Part shown: one piece after another, positions 49,108 to 58,740 of the stretch
How positions within the stretch are numbered: the first letter of the stretch is position 1
Layout of the letters: every line of letters starts with the position of its first letter
Assembly (NCBI RefSeq): GCF_039543565.1
Contig: NZ_BAABJZ010000094.1
Coordinates: 1-64,000 of the forward strand
Origin: Ferrimonas pelagia
GTDB lineage: Bacteria > Pseudomonadota > Gammaproteobacteria > Enterobacterales > Shewanellaceae
Direction of reading: 5' to 3'
DNA: 64,000 nucleotides
The notes under the pieces: model-generated
What the model was told of the DNA's origin: nothing
Database searches by the model: none
Seen by the model: the letters and a program-made list of their open reading frames with translations, nothing else
Translations under genes and position numbers: made by a program

Positions 49108-51489
49108 TCAAAGCCCCAGTAAGCGCTCCAACCAGTTGCGCTCGCCGTCGTCTGCTCGCTCCGACTCAACACCGCCACAGCGGGCCGAGCTCGACCAGCT
49201 TTCTCTATCCGCCGGCAACGCCACCGCGCCACGGCAACGAGCCCCGACCGCCGCGCCGGTACGCGGCTCAAAATAGCCATCGACGATCTGGGGTGGGCGG
49301 GTCAACACCAAAGACAGCGGCTCACGCTCATCCAGATAACGCTGGTACAGCGGCAGCGCCGCCGAGCTGCCATACAGGCCGGCCGCACTGTTGTCATCGC
49401 GCCCGACCCAACTGATCACCACATCGCGATCGTCAAAGCCGGCGTACCACGCATCCCGACCATTACTGGTGGTGCCGGTTTTGCCCGCCAGGGTGACGTG
49501 CGGGAACTGGCGCCCTAACCGGGCCGCGGTGCCTTCCGACACCACCTTGGTCATGGCGTAGTTAGTCAGCCACGCCGCCCCGGCCGGCAACACCTGCTCC
49601 GATGGCGGAAGCTGCTCGACCAGGCGTTCGCCCTGCTTATTGAGCACATGGCCGATGGCATACAGCTCGCGGTAGCGCCCACCGTCTGCCAGGGTCTGAT
49701 AGAGCTGCGCGACCTGAAGAGGACTGGCATCCAGCGCCCCCAGCAGCAGCGCCGGATTGGGTCGGATCCGCCCGGACCAGCCCGCCTTATATAGGGTCGA
49801 GCTGACCGCATCGAGTCCGATCGCCATGCCCAGATTCACCGTCGGCACGTTGTAGGACTTCACCAGCGCCTCCAGCAGCGACACCTCACCGCGGAAGGCC
49901 TTATCGACGTTCTGCGGCTCCCACACCTGACCATTGCTGCTTTTCATGCTGATCGGCTCATCCTTGAGCGGCGTCATCAGGTTGTACTGCTCCGGCGCTG
50001 CCAGTGCCGTCAGATACACATGAGGCTTAAGCAGTGAACCCACCGGTCGGCGTGCATCCAGCGCCCGGTTGAAGCCGCGGTAGTTGGGATCCCGATCCGC
50101 CACCACCGCCAACACACCGCCCTGATAGCGATCCACCACCACCATCGCCGCCTGCAGCTGATCGTCGTTGCGCTGGGCGATCAGATCGGCCATGCCCGCC
50201 TTCACCGCGCGCTCCGCCGCCTGTTGCGCCAAGGGATCCAGCGTGGTGTACACCTTCAGCCCGGATTGATGCAGCACGTTATCGCCAAAACGCTGAGCCA
50301 ATTCACGCTGCATCAGGGCACGGAAGCCCGGCAACTTATGACGCTGACGCCAGTTAGGATCCCGCAGGGACAGATCACTGCTGACCTGCTGCTGGTAGTC
50401 GTGACTGCTGATCAGCCCCTGCTCCAACATCAGTTTCAGCACCAGATCCCGCCGCGCCTGCGCCCGCTCCGGAAAGCGCCACGGATTGTAATAACTGGGG
50501 CCTTTGATCATCGCCACCAGCAGCGCCTGCTGGGCCAGATCGATCTCATCCAGCGGCGTGCCAAAGTAGTGCCAGGCCGCCAAGCCGACGCCGTGCACCG
50601 CGATGGCGCCATCCTGCCCCATGTACACCTCATTGAGGTACGCCTCGAGGATCTCATCCTTGGGGTAGCGGAAATCGATGATCAGCGCCATCAGCGCCTC
50701 ATTGGCCTTGCGCACAAAGGTGCGATCCCGGGTCAGGAAGAAGTTCTTAGCCAACTGCTGGGTCAGGGTACTGCCGCCCTGCACCGTCCGCCCGGCACGC
50801 AGGTTGACCACCGCCGCCCGGGCGATCCCCGACAGCGACACGCCGTGATGGTGATAGAAATCCTGATCCTCGGTGCGCAGCAACGCCTCCACCAGGGTCT
50901 CCGGGATCTCAGTGCGCGGCACAAACAGCCGATCCTCGGTCTCGCCGGTCAGGATCCGATCCAGCAGCAAGGGCTCGAGCTGCAAAAAGCCCAGATCGCG
51001 GCCATCATTGGAGCGCACCACTCGGTTCACCCGATTGCGCTCAAAGTGCACCATCACCTTAGTGGCGCCCTCATAGCCATTGGGGCCATCAAACGCCCGG
51101 CGGAACACCTCGATGCGATTCACCGCCACCGCGAACTCCCCCTCCGCGGCGGCGCGACCAGTATTGCGGTACCCCAGCAGCGCCAACTCATCCTTGAGCT
51201 GGCTATGGGTCACGGGCGCCCCCGGGTAGATCGCCATCGGCCGGGCAAACACCTGCGCCGGCAGGAAAAACTTCTGCCCCTCAAACTTGGCGGCGATCTG
51301 ACTGTCCAGATAGATCCCATACAGTGCCAGCACCGCGATCCCCGCCAGCGCCCCCTTGCCCAGCAGGAGCAGCGCACGGCGCCACCAAGCGCCCTTGGCC
51401 GTCCCTGACGGCTTGCGCGCGCTCCGGCCGCGACCGGTTTTCTTCACTGCCGCCTTCTTGGCAGCAGGCTTGTTCGGGCTCTTTGGCAT
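49108..51489 (-). CDS. mrcB: Penicillin-binding protein 1B (bifunctional)
   Basis: A 793-residue inner-membrane peptidoglycan synthase. A basic Lys/Arg/Ala-rich cytoplasmic tail (about 1-36) precedes one membrane span (about 38-60) and a UB2H-like domain. The glycosyltransferase domain has EDQDFYHHHGVS and GGSTLTQQLAKNFFL. The transpeptidase motifs are the SxxK serine in GSLLKP, SYN in KSYNVPT and KTGTTSNGR. It is downstream of hrpB with an 18-bp gap. LpoB-type activators are outside the window. Confidence 0.95.
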   Translation of the reverse strand: MPKSPNKPAAKKAAVKKTGRGRSARKPSGTAKGAWWRRALLLLGKGALAGIAVLALYGIYLDSQIAAKFEGQKFFLPAQVFARPMAIYPGAPVTHSQLKDELALLGYRNTGRAAAEGEFAVAVNRIEVFRRAFDGPNGYEGATKVMVHFERNRVNRVVRSNDGRDLGFLQLEPLLLDRILTGETEDRLFVPRTEIPETLVEALLRTEDQDFYHHHGVSLSGIARAAVVNLRAGRTVQGGSTLTQQLAKNFFLTRDRTFVRKANEALMALIIDFRYPKDEILEAYLNEVYMGQDGAIAVHGVGLAAWHYFGTPLDEIDLAQQALLVAMIKGPSYYNPWRFPERAQARRDLVLKLMLEQGLISSHDYQQQVSSDLSLRDPNWRQRHKLPGFRALMQRELAQRFGDNVLHQSGLKVYTTLDPLAQQAAERAVKAGMADLIAQRNDDQLQAAMVVVDRYQGGVLAVVADRDPNYRGFNRALDARRPVGSLLKPHVYLTALAAPEQYNLMTPLKDEPISMKSSNGQVWEPQNVDKAFRGEVSLLEALVKSYNVPTVNLGMAIGLDAVSSTLYKAGWSGRIRPNPALLLGALDASPLQVAQLYQTLADGGRYRELYAIGHVLNKQGERLVEQLPPSEQVLPAGAAWLTNYAMTKVVSEGTAARLGRQFPHVTLAGKTGTTSNGRDAWYAGFDDRDVVISWVGRDDNSAAGLYGSSAALPLYQRYLDEREPLSLVLTRPPQIVDGYFEPRTGAAVGARCRGAVALPADRESWSSSARCGGVESERADDGERNWLERLLGL

Positions 51490-51507
51490 AATGCTTTGAT
51501 AAACCTA

Positions 51508-53976
51508 TTAACTGTGTTTCTTTACGCGCCGAGTCGGCAGGGTATTGGCCGGATCATCCGGCCACAGATGCTTGGGGTAACGCCCGCGCATCTCCTTCTT
51601 CACGTCTTGCCAGGCCCCTTGCCAAAAAGCGGCCAGATCCTCGGTGATCTGCAAAGGCCGTCGCGCCGGCGACAACAGCTCCAAGGTCACCGGCAGCTGG
51701 CCACGCGCCAATCGCGGAGTCTCAGACTGGCCGTAGATCTCCTGTACCCGCACCGCCAGTCTGACCCCGTCAGCGTGGTAGTGCAACGCAAGCGTACTGC
51801 CGGTCGGTACCGTCATCTGCTCCGGCAGCTCCTGCGCCAACAGCGCCTGGATCGCCCAAGGAATCCGGTTCTTTAATATGCCGTACAGATCCAACTTGGC
51901 CAAGGCAGCAAACTTGGTGATCCCATTGAGGTAGGGCACCAGCCACTGCTCCAGCGTCGCCAGCAGCTGCCCATCATCCAGTTGCGGCCAATCCTGCTCG
52001 CTGAGCAGGCGCCCCGCCAACGCCACCCGATGCTGCAGCGCGCGGCATTTGTCGTTCCAGGGCAGACAGTCCAAGCCGCGGCGACGGATCTCCGCCAGCA
52101 AGGCACGCTGATGATCCTCCGGCTCCAGATCGGTCAGCGGCTGGCGCGCCACGATCAACGCCCCCAGCCGGGTATGCAGCTCGGCACGCAGCACGCCGCT
52201 TTTGCGATCAAACTCCGCCTGACGCTGCCGCTCAAACAGATGCGGCGCCACCGCCTCCAGCGCACCGAGCTCCAGCTCCGCCGCGAGGAAGATCAGGCCA
52301 TCGCTGCGCCCCGCCCGCTCATTGAGGCTGGCCACCGCCAAAAACGGCGTGCCCAACAGGGGATCCTGCTCCGCCAGCGTGGCCCCACTGCCATTGGACA
52401 GCTGATAGCGCAGGCCCTGATCGCGACACTGACCGATCCGATCCGGATAGGCCAGCGCCAGCAGCAAACCGGCCTCGCTGTGATGCGCCGCCACCGGCCG
52501 CGCCTTGATGCGACGGCCGAGCTGCTCAAACCAACGCTTGGCCATCTGGCCATGCCGACCCGCGTCCGCCGCACTGAGACGGCGGCCCAGATCCGCCCCC
52601 AGATCGCGCCCACGCAAGGGATCGCCCTCCTCGATCACCGCCGCGATCAAACACGCCAACTTGAGCGCACCGGGGATCTCCGCCTCCAACTGCGCCGCAC
52701 GCAGCAGCATCAAGCCCTGACGCGGATCGGCCCCCAGCTCATGCACCTGCCGCCCCAGCCGGGTCAGCTTGCCCTCCGAGCCCAGCAATCCCAGCTGGGT
52801 CAACAGCTGCGCCGCCTTGATCAATGCATTGGCTGGCGGCGGCGTCAGCCACGCCAGCTCCTGCGCCGTGCTGCCCCAAGCCGCCAGCTCCAGCACCAAC
52901 GCGGTCAGATCGGCCCGCTGGATCTCCGCCGTCTCCGCCTCGGCCAGCCCCTGCTGCATCGCTTCGCTCCACAGCCGCACACAGTGCCCCGGCATCAAAC
53001 GACCGGCCCGGCCCGCGCGCTGCGCCGCCGACGCCCGGCTGATCCGCACCGTCTCCAAGCGGCTCTGGCCACTGCGCAGATTGAAGCTGGCGCGGCGCTG
53101 CAACCCCGCGTCCACCACCACGGAGATCCCCTCAATGGTCAGACTCGACTCGGCGATGTTGGTGGCCAGCACCACCTTACGCAGGCCCGGCGCCGGCGGC
53201 TGAACCGCCGCGTCCTGCTCCTTCGGCGCCAATTGGCCATACAAAGGGCAGATCAAAACCTCCTCCGGCAGCCGCTCGGCCAGTTGCTCCGCCGCACGGC
53301 GGATCTCGCCCATGCCCGGCAGGAACACCAAGATATTGCCGTCGCGCGCCGCCAGCTGACGTCGAACCTGCGCCACCAGATCATTGAGCCAAAACGACGG
53401 ATTGGCCGGAGCGGCATACTCCACGCTCACCGGATAGCTGCGTCCTTCGCTTTCCAGCAGCACCGCATCCGGCAGCAACTGGGCCAAGGGCTGGCCCTCG
53501 AGCGTGGCCGACATCAGCATCACGCGGAGATCGTCGCGCAAGCCCCCCTGCACCTCCAGTGCCAGCGCCAGCGCCAGATCCGTCGCCAGATGACGCTCAT
53601 GCACCTCATCGAACAGGATCAGCGCCACGCCTTCCAGCTCGGGATCGGCCTGGATCATCCGGGTCAGCACCCCTTCGGTGATCACCTCCAGCCGCGTCTC
53701 CGGCCCAACACGGGTCTCACCGCGCACCCGCAAGCCAACGCGTTGCCCTACTTTCTCGCCCAGCTGCGTCGCCAGATAGCGAGCGATCATCCGCGCCGCC
53801 AGACGCCGCGGCTCCAGCAGCAGGATCTTGCCGTCGATCTGCGACCAATCCAGCATCGCCAGCGGCAACGCCGTCGACTTCCCTGCGCCGGTCGGAGCTT
53901 GTAAGATCAGCTGGTTATGGCTTTGCAGTGCGTGGCGGATCGGATCAAACAGATCCACAATGGGCAACTTGGACAC
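51508..53976 (-). CDS. hrpB: ATP-dependent helicase HrpB
   Basis: An 822-residue DExH-box helicase. Walker A QAPTGAGKST (near residue 28), the DEVH box LFDEVHERHL (near 119), and the helicase motifs SATL and QRAGRAGR are visible. The C-terminal HrpB domain (PYLNGITKFAALAKLDLYGILK) is complete. Its substrate is unproven; family members act on RNA. It is probably transcribed with mrcB, which follows 18 bp downstream. Confidence 0.95.
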   Translation of the reverse strand: MSKLPIVDLFDPIRHALQSHNQLILQAPTGAGKSTALPLAMLDWSQIDGKILLLEPRRLAARMIARYLATQLGEKVGQRVGLRVRGETRVGPETRLEVITEGVLTRMIQADPELEGVALILFDEVHERHLATDLALALALEVQGGLRDDLRVMLMSATLEGQPLAQLLPDAVLLESEGRSYPVSVEYAAPANPSFWLNDLVAQVRRQLAARDGNILVFLPGMGEIRRAAEQLAERLPEEVLICPLYGQLAPKEQDAAVQPPAPGLRKVVLATNIAESSLTIEGISVVVDAGLQRRASFNLRSGQSRLETVRISRASAAQRAGRAGRLMPGHCVRLWSEAMQQGLAEAETAEIQRADLTALVLELAAWGSTAQELAWLTPPPANALIKAAQLLTQLGLLGSEGKLTRLGRQVHELGADPRQGLMLLRAAQLEAEIPGALKLACLIAAVIEEGDPLRGRDLGADLGRRLSAADAGRHGQMAKRWFEQLGRRIKARPVAAHHSEAGLLLALAYPDRIGQCRDQGLRYQLSNGSGATLAEQDPLLGTPFLAVASLNERAGRSDGLIFLAAELELGALEAVAPHLFERQRQAEFDRKSGVLRAELHTRLGALIVARQPLTDLEPEDHQRALLAEIRRRGLDCLPWNDKCRALQHRVALAGRLLSEQDWPQLDDGQLLATLEQWLVPYLNGITKFAALAKLDLYGILKNRIPWAIQALLAQELPEQMTVPTGSTLALHYHADGVRLAVRVQEIYGQSETPRLARGQLPVTLELLSPARRPLQITEDLAAFWQGAWQDVKKEMRGRYPKHLWPDDPANTLPTRRVKKHS

Positions 53977-54098
53977 AGATAGGGCTCATTCAGTCAAACA
54001 GGCCGACAGTGTACTGAGCGCCTGCCGACTGTCCAATGTTCGCCGCCCCGGCCGGCGACTTTTTCACACACCAGCGTTCTTGATAGCGGGAGAATTGG

Positions 54099-54626
54099 AT
54101 GGCACAACGACTGTTTTTCGCCTTACCGGTCGCGCGCACCAGTCAGTTGGCCCTGCTCAAGTTGCAGAGCCAACTGGCCCAGGCCGGCATCCATGGCCGG
54201 ATGATCCCCGCCACCAATTTTCATCTGACCCTGGCCTTCCTCGGCAGCGTCACCGCAAGCCAGAAAGACGCGTTGCTGGCCCGGCTGGCGGATCTGACCG
54301 TGCCGGATCTGCACCTCGAGCTGGATACCCTGCACTACTGGGCCAAACCCGGCATTGTCGCCCTAGGCGCCCGCCGCACCCCGATCGCGCTGGGCCAACT
54401 GGCGACCCAGTTACAGCAGGACGCCTATCAGCACGGGCTGCACCCAACCCGGCACGCTTTTCGCCCCCACATCACCCTGTTTCGCGGCGCCTCGGCGCTG
54501 CTGCCAGATCTTGCCCATGTGCCAGAGCAACCCATCGTCATGACCAGCCACAGCGTCGAACTCATGGTGTCGGTGAACGGCCCGGCCGGCGTGGAGTACC
54601 ACTGTCTAAAACGTTGGCAGCGGTAA
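54099..54626 (+). CDS. thpR: RNA 2',3'-cyclic phosphodiesterase (LigT)
   Basis: A 175-residue 2H phosphoesterase that opens 2',3'-cyclic phosphates of RNA. The two catalytic HxT/S motifs are HLTLAFLG (residue ~42) and HITLFRGA (~127). The length is normal. It is divergent from hrpB, as in other gammaproteobacteria, and is followed by a strong terminator. Confidence 0.93.
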   Translation: MAQRLFFALPVARTSQLALLKLQSQLAQAGIHGRMIPATNFHLTLAFLGSVTASQKDALLARLADLTVPDLHLELDTLHYWAKPGIVALGARRTPIALGQLATQLQQDAYQHGLHPTRHAFRPHITLFRGASALLPDLAHVPEQPIVMTSHSVELMVSVNGPAGVEYHCLKRWQR

Positions 54627-54747
54627 CGAAACAGAGAGCACAGCGTACGTCCGATACGCAGCGTCGGACAGCGCTCGCCCACGGCGTGGGCCTTACCTGC
54701 CGCTCTCGCAGCACATTCGTGACTCGAAACGCGAAGCGCCCAAGTAC

Positions 54748-54781
54748 AAAAACGCCGAAGCAGATAGGCTTCGGCGTTTTT
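54748..54781. terminator. Terminator between thpR and pepB
   Basis: AAAAACGCCGAAG-CAGATAGG-CTTCGGCGTTTTT has flanking A and T runs and sits between convergent genes, so it can stop both. Confidence 0.92.
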
Positions 54782-54802
54782 GCATGCTCCCCTTTCCGTC
54801 GC

Positions 54803-56077
54803 TTAAGCGTCCTGCAGCAACTTTGCCACGGTGAGCATGCCCAAAGCGGTGGCGCCTTCATGGTTGAGGCCATTGCCGCCGACATACGCGCCCGCCAGAT
54901 CGATGTGGATCCAGCCTTTAGGCGGCGTCCCGGCAAAACGGCTGAGGAAGCCCGCGGCATTGGAAGCCCCGCCCGCGCCGCCCCCTTTCTGAGTGGTGCT
55001 GTTAGCAGTATCGGCAAACACCGACGGACATTTGTCCGCGTGCAGCGGCGCCAACGGCAAACGCCACAGGCCTTCATCCACCGCCGCCGCCGCGGCCAGT
55101 GCGTCAGTGGCCGCGCTGTCGCAGGGGGTAAACAGGGCGTTGTAATCGCTGCCAACCGCGGTCATGGCGGCACCGGTCAGGGTGGCGGCATCGATAATGC
55201 GCTCAGCACCGGCCTCATTCGCCGCCATCAGGCCGTCCGCCAGCACCAAGCGGCCCTCGGCGTCGGTATTGACGATCTCGACACTGGTGCCGTTCTTATA
55301 GTGCAGGATATCGCCCAGTTTGTAGGCGTGACCGGAGATCAGGTTCTCGGCACAGCACAGGTACAGCTTGACCCGCTTGTTCAGGCCCTGCTTAATGGCC
55401 AGCTTCAACGCCGCCGAGACGGTGGCGGCACCGCCCATGTCACACTTCATGGTCACCATCCCGGCGGACGGCTTGATCGAGTAGCCCCCCGAATCAAAGG
55501 TGATCCCTTTGCCCACCAGCGCCACGGACACCGGCGCATTGGCATCACCGGTCGGGTTGTAATCCAGCTCCAGCAAGACCGGTGGCCGCTCCGAACCCCG
55601 GCCCACTGCGTGAACGCCGATCCACCCCGCCGCCAGCAAGGCATCCCCGACAATACGACGGGTAGTGACGTGCTCCGGCGCCGCGGCACTGATCCGCTCG
55701 GCCACCTCGTCCGCCAACACTTCCGGGCTCAGCGCTTCCGGACTGGCATGAGTCAGAGATTTGAGCCATAAAGCCGCATCGCGCTGCGCGTCCAGTGACT
55801 CGGCGTCGCTGGCCCAGGCGATGGTGCCCGGCTCCAACGCCTCGCCAAAGCCGCAGGCAAAGCGCCACTGCAAGGCACGGGTCCAGCCTTCACCGGACAA
55901 GGCCACATCCCGGATCCCCTGGCCGGTGAGTTTGCGCGCGGCGGACTGAATGATCCGCGCCGGCTCCCCCTCACTCAGATGGATGCAGGCCCCCTCGCCG
56001 CTGAAACTGATCTTGCTCTTACCCCATTGCGCCGGGGCCGGTTGGTCGCTCAATACGACGTTGAGGATCTCACTCAT
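54803..56077 (-). CDS. pepB: Peptidase B (M17 aminopeptidase)
   Basis: A 424-residue leucine-aminopeptidase-family enzyme removing N-terminal residues from peptides. Catalytic and metal signatures are GKGITFDSGGYSIKPS, CDMGGAA and NTDAEGRLVLADGL. The size and sequence fit PepB rather than the longer PepA. It lies alone between thpR and sfsA; its usual E. coli location (isc cluster) differs. Confidence 0.92.
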   Translation of the reverse strand: MSEILNVVLSDQPAPAQWGKSKISFSGEGACIHLSEGEPARIIQSAARKLTGQGIRDVALSGEGWTRALQWRFACGFGEALEPGTIAWASDAESLDAQRDAALWLKSLTHASPEALSPEVLADEVAERISAAAPEHVTTRRIVGDALLAAGWIGVHAVGRGSERPPVLLELDYNPTGDANAPVSVALVGKGITFDSGGYSIKPSAGMVTMKCDMGGAATVSAALKLAIKQGLNKRVKLYLCCAENLISGHAYKLGDILHYKNGTSVEIVNTDAEGRLVLADGLMAANEAGAERIIDAATLTGAAMTAVGSDYNALFTPCDSAATDALAAAAAVDEGLWRLPLAPLHADKCPSVFADTANSTTQKGGGAGGASNAAGFLSRFAGTPPKGWIHIDLAGAYVGGNGLNHEGATALGMLTVAKLLQDA

Positions 56078-56285
56078 GCTCTATTCCTTGAATAACTGTT
56101 AGCTGTCATCGATCCAGTGTAACATTCTGTCTCATTGGCGCAGCGGCCCATTCACCGTCGCATTCAATGCCTTTACCAGCTGAGCATTCCTACCGGCATA
56201 TTCGTTGCAGACAATCGGCAAAACCGAACAAAAGGCGGATTTTTAACGTGGTAAAGTGCGCCTTCGCCCGAGGAGCCGAATACCG

Positions 56286-57011
56286 ATGGAATTCTCCACC
56301 CCGCTTGATAGTGCCACTCTGATCAAACGCTACAAACGCTTTCTCGCTGACGTCACATTGCAAGACGGCAGCGAAACCACCCTACATTGCCCCAATACCG
56401 GCGCCATGACCGGTTGCGCTGGCGTCGGCTGGCGAGTCTGGTACTCCACCTCTGACAACCCCAAACGCAAATACCCCTGTACGTGGGAGTGGGTCGAGAG
56501 CGATCGGGGCGATCGCATCATGGTCAACACGGCGCGGGCAAATGGGTTAGCGGAAGAGGCGATCCGAGCTAAACTGCTGCCGATCTTATCCAGTTATGAC
56601 GTCATAAAACGGGAAGTAAAGTACGGCGCAGAGAACAGCCGGATCGATCTGCTGCTACAGGGAGCCGATGGCATCGACTGCTACGTCGAAGTCAAAAATG
56701 TCACATTGCTAGGCCAGGATGGTCAGGGCTACTTTCCCGATACGGTCACCACCCGGGGTCAAAAGCATCTGCGCGAGCTGATGACCATGGTGCAGGCGGG
56801 CCAACGGGCGGCCATCCTCTTTATCGTGCCGCACACAGGGATCCAACGGGTCGCGCCCGCCGTACATATCGATGAGGATTATGCCCGATTGTGCCATCAG
56901 GCCCAGCAGGCCGGGGTTCAGTTTTATGCCGTTGGCTGCGACATGGATCCCCAGTCGGTGAAGCCGGTGACGACTTTACCGGTCTTAATACCAGATGTAG
57001 CGGAAAAATAA
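56286..57011 (+). CDS. sfsA: DNA/RNA-binding sugar fermentation stimulation protein SfsA
   Basis: A 241-residue protein of the SfsA family, with an OB-like N-terminus and a nuclease-like alpha/beta core. Family sequences HCPNTGAMTGC, YVEVKNVTL and FPDTVTTRGQKHLREL are present; the last two carry an E-x-K and metal-site-like residues. ATG 56286 follows GAGGAG. Its place upstream of dksA is conserved. Biochemical function remains unclear, with reported roles in maltose metabolism. Confidence 0.93.
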   Translation: MEFSTPLDSATLIKRYKRFLADVTLQDGSETTLHCPNTGAMTGCAGVGWRVWYSTSDNPKRKYPCTWEWVESDRGDRIMVNTARANGLAEEAIRAKLLPILSSYDVIKREVKYGAENSRIDLLLQGADGIDCYVEVKNVTLLGQDGQGYFPDTVTTRGQKHLRELMTMVQAGQRAAILFIVPHTGIQRVAPAVHIDEDYARLCHQAQQAGVQFYAVGCDMDPQSVKPVTTLPVLIPDVAEK

Positions 57012-57064
57012 TGACCTAGCCCCAATATGGACGGTAAACGTGAATATGACGCAACTCCAGGCGC

Positions 57065-57093
57065 TTGCGAATGTGTGACTTGCGTGTTATACC
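57065..57093 (+). promoter_or_regulatory. Predicted dksA promoter
   Basis: TTGCGA, a 17-bp spacer and TATACC lie about 125 bp before dksA and after the sfsA stop. The leader is fairly long, leaving room for post-transcriptional control. Confidence 0.5.
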
Positions 57094-57217
57094 GCTCAAT
57101 TGATTTGTTCTAGCTAGCAATCTGGTTCGCAAGGATTTGCGCAAACGAGATCCATCTGGTATATGTACCGCCCCAATCAGAGGATTGCCTCTCGTATTTA
57201 GTAACAGGAGACGCCTG

Positions 57218-57664
57218 ATGCCGCAGGGCAAGACAAAGAAAATCGGCGTATTGGCATACGCCAACGTGGAGCCTTACCGCGAAAGTGCCGGTGAGGAATA
57301 CATGAACGAGAAGCAACTGGCTCACTTCAAAACCATCCTGGAAGCCTGGCGCAACCAGCTGCGTGAAGAAGTTGACCGCACCTTGCACCACATGCAGGAC
57401 GAAGCGGCCAATTTCCCTGATCCAGTGGATCGCGCTGCCCAGGAAGAAGAGTTTAGCCTGGAACTGCGCACTCGCGACCGCGAACGTAAGCTGATCAAAA
57501 AGATCGAAAAGACCCTGGTGAAAGTCCAGGAAGACGACTTTGGTTTCTGCGATTCCTGCGGGATCGAGATCGGCATCCGCCGGCTTGAAGCCCGTCCAAC
57601 AGCCGATCAATGCATCGACTGTAAGACGCTGGCAGAGATCAAAGAGAAGCAGATGGTCGGCTAA
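57218..57664 (+). CDS. dksA: RNA polymerase-binding transcription factor DksA
   Basis: A 148-residue ppGpp cofactor entering the RNA polymerase secondary channel. The coiled-coil tip motif DPVDRAA carries the two essential Asp residues and the Ala. The zinc finger is CDSCG with CIDC (residues ~111-135), and a C-terminal helix follows. ATG 57218 with CAGGAG is the family start; the upstream extension is not real. It and the stringently controlled rrn P1 in this window belong to the same regulon logic. A terminator follows directly. Confidence 0.97.
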   Translation: MPQGKTKKIGVLAYANVEPYRESAGEEYMNEKQLAHFKTILEAWRNQLREEVDRTLHHMQDEAANFPDPVDRAAQEEEFSLELRTRDRERKLIKKIEKTLVKVQEDDFGFCDSCGIEIGIRRLEARPTADQCIDCKTLAEIKEKQMVG

Positions 57665-57680
57665 AGCCGAACACTGCAGA

Positions 57681-57706
57681 GACGGGAGGCTTGGCCTCCC
57701 GTTTTT
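57681..57706 (+). terminator. Terminator of dksA, abutting the gluQ start
   Basis: GACGGGAGG-CTTGG-CCTCCCGTTTTT ends 1-2 bases before the first gluQ ATG. The GGGAGG in its stem is the only Shine-Dalgarno-like sequence near that start. Confidence 0.88.
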
Positions 57707-57707
57707 C

Positions 57708-58631
57708 ATGGTTGCCACTCAACAACACCAGCCCATGCCAACAGCTCCCCATTCCGGCTACATCGGCCGTTTCGCCCCCTCTCCCTCCGGTCCCTTGCAC
57801 TTTGGCTCACTGATCGCCGCCGTCGGCAGCTATCTGCGTGCCCGCAGTCAGCAGGGTCAGTGGTTGGTGCGAATGGAAGATCTGGATCCGCCCCGAGAGA
57901 TCGCCGGTGCCGCGGACGATATCCTGCGCACACTGGAGCACTACGGGCTGTACTGGGATGACACCGTGCTCTATCAGAGCCAGTGCCATGACCGCTACGA
58001 GCAGCACCTGTCCGAGCTGCTGCAGCACGGAGAAGGCTATTACTGCCAGTGCACCCGCAAGCGGATCAAAAGCATCGGTGGGCTGTATGACGGTCACTGC
58101 CGTACGCTGGCGCTGCCCGCCGACGGCTGTGCCATCCGGCTGCACAACCGCATCGGCATCGACCACTTCGTCGATGGCCTGCTCGGACCGATCCAGACCG
58201 ACGTCGCGTTTGCCCGCGAGGACTTTATCCTCAAGCGCCGCGACGGTTTGTACGCCTATCAGTTAGCGGTGGTGTTGGACGATCACGCCCAGCGGATCAC
58301 CGAAGTGGTGCGAGGCAACGATCTGCTCGAAGCCACGGTGCGCCAGCTGTCGCTGTTCCAGCAGCTCGGCTGGTCAGCGCCGGCCTTTTTGCATCTGCCA
58401 CTGGCGGTGCAGGCCGACGGCAACAAGCTGTCCAAACAAAATCACGCTCCCGCGCTGAGCGCGACGGAATTGAGCAGCAACCTGGCGCTGGCGCTGGCGT
58501 TTTTGGGTCACCCCGCTCCGTCAGAGCTGCAACGTGCGCCGGTCAACGAACAGCTCGAATGGGCCGTCACGCAATTTCAGGTAGACCAACTGCCGCAACA
58601 ACGCCAGATCTTGGCGCCAAAAGCGGGCTAA
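57708..58631 (+). CDS. gluQ: Glutamyl-Q tRNA(Asp) synthetase
   Basis: A 307-residue truncated glutamyl-tRNA synthetase that attaches glutamate to queuosine 34 of tRNA(Asp). It has the HIGH-like GRFAPSPSGPLHFGSL, the zinc ligands CQCTRKR ... YDGHC, and the KMSKS-like NKLSKQNHAP. The anticodon-binding domain is absent, as expected. The start is uncertain: ATG 57708 (next to the dksA terminator T-run) or ATG 57735. No Shine-Dalgarno is seen for either. The order dksA-gluQ-pcnB-folK is conserved. Confidence 0.9.
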   Translation: MVATQQHQPMPTAPHSGYIGRFAPSPSGPLHFGSLIAAVGSYLRARSQQGQWLVRMEDLDPPREIAGAADDILRTLEHYGLYWDDTVLYQSQCHDRYEQHLSELLQHGEGYYCQCTRKRIKSIGGLYDGHCRTLALPADGCAIRLHNRIGIDHFVDGLLGPIQTDVAFAREDFILKRRDGLYAYQLAVVLDDHAQRITEVVRGNDLLEATVRQLSLFQQLGWSAPAFLHLPLAVQADGNKLSKQNHAPALSATELSSNLALALAFLGHPAPSELQRAPVNEQLEWAVTQFQVDQLPQQRQILAPKAG

Positions 58632-58740
58632 CCGAGCCAGAACGGCTTATCATTTAATCGGCCGTGGTATATCATTGCGCGCCATAATCGCAGCGTGCCC
58701 AGCGCACGCATTAACAGGCAGGAAATCAACGAGGTGTCCC

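Noticed and set aside
51982..53904. 640-residue open frame on the plus strand opposite hrpB
   Set aside because: Composition is an Arg/Gln/His-rich antisense shadow of a high-GC gene; the opposite frame encodes complete HrpB with helicase motifs.
53828..55771. 647-residue plus-strand frame spanning hrpB start, thpR and pepB
   Set aside because: It runs through three real genes in other frames, has low-complexity Arg/Pro-rich sequence and no domain.
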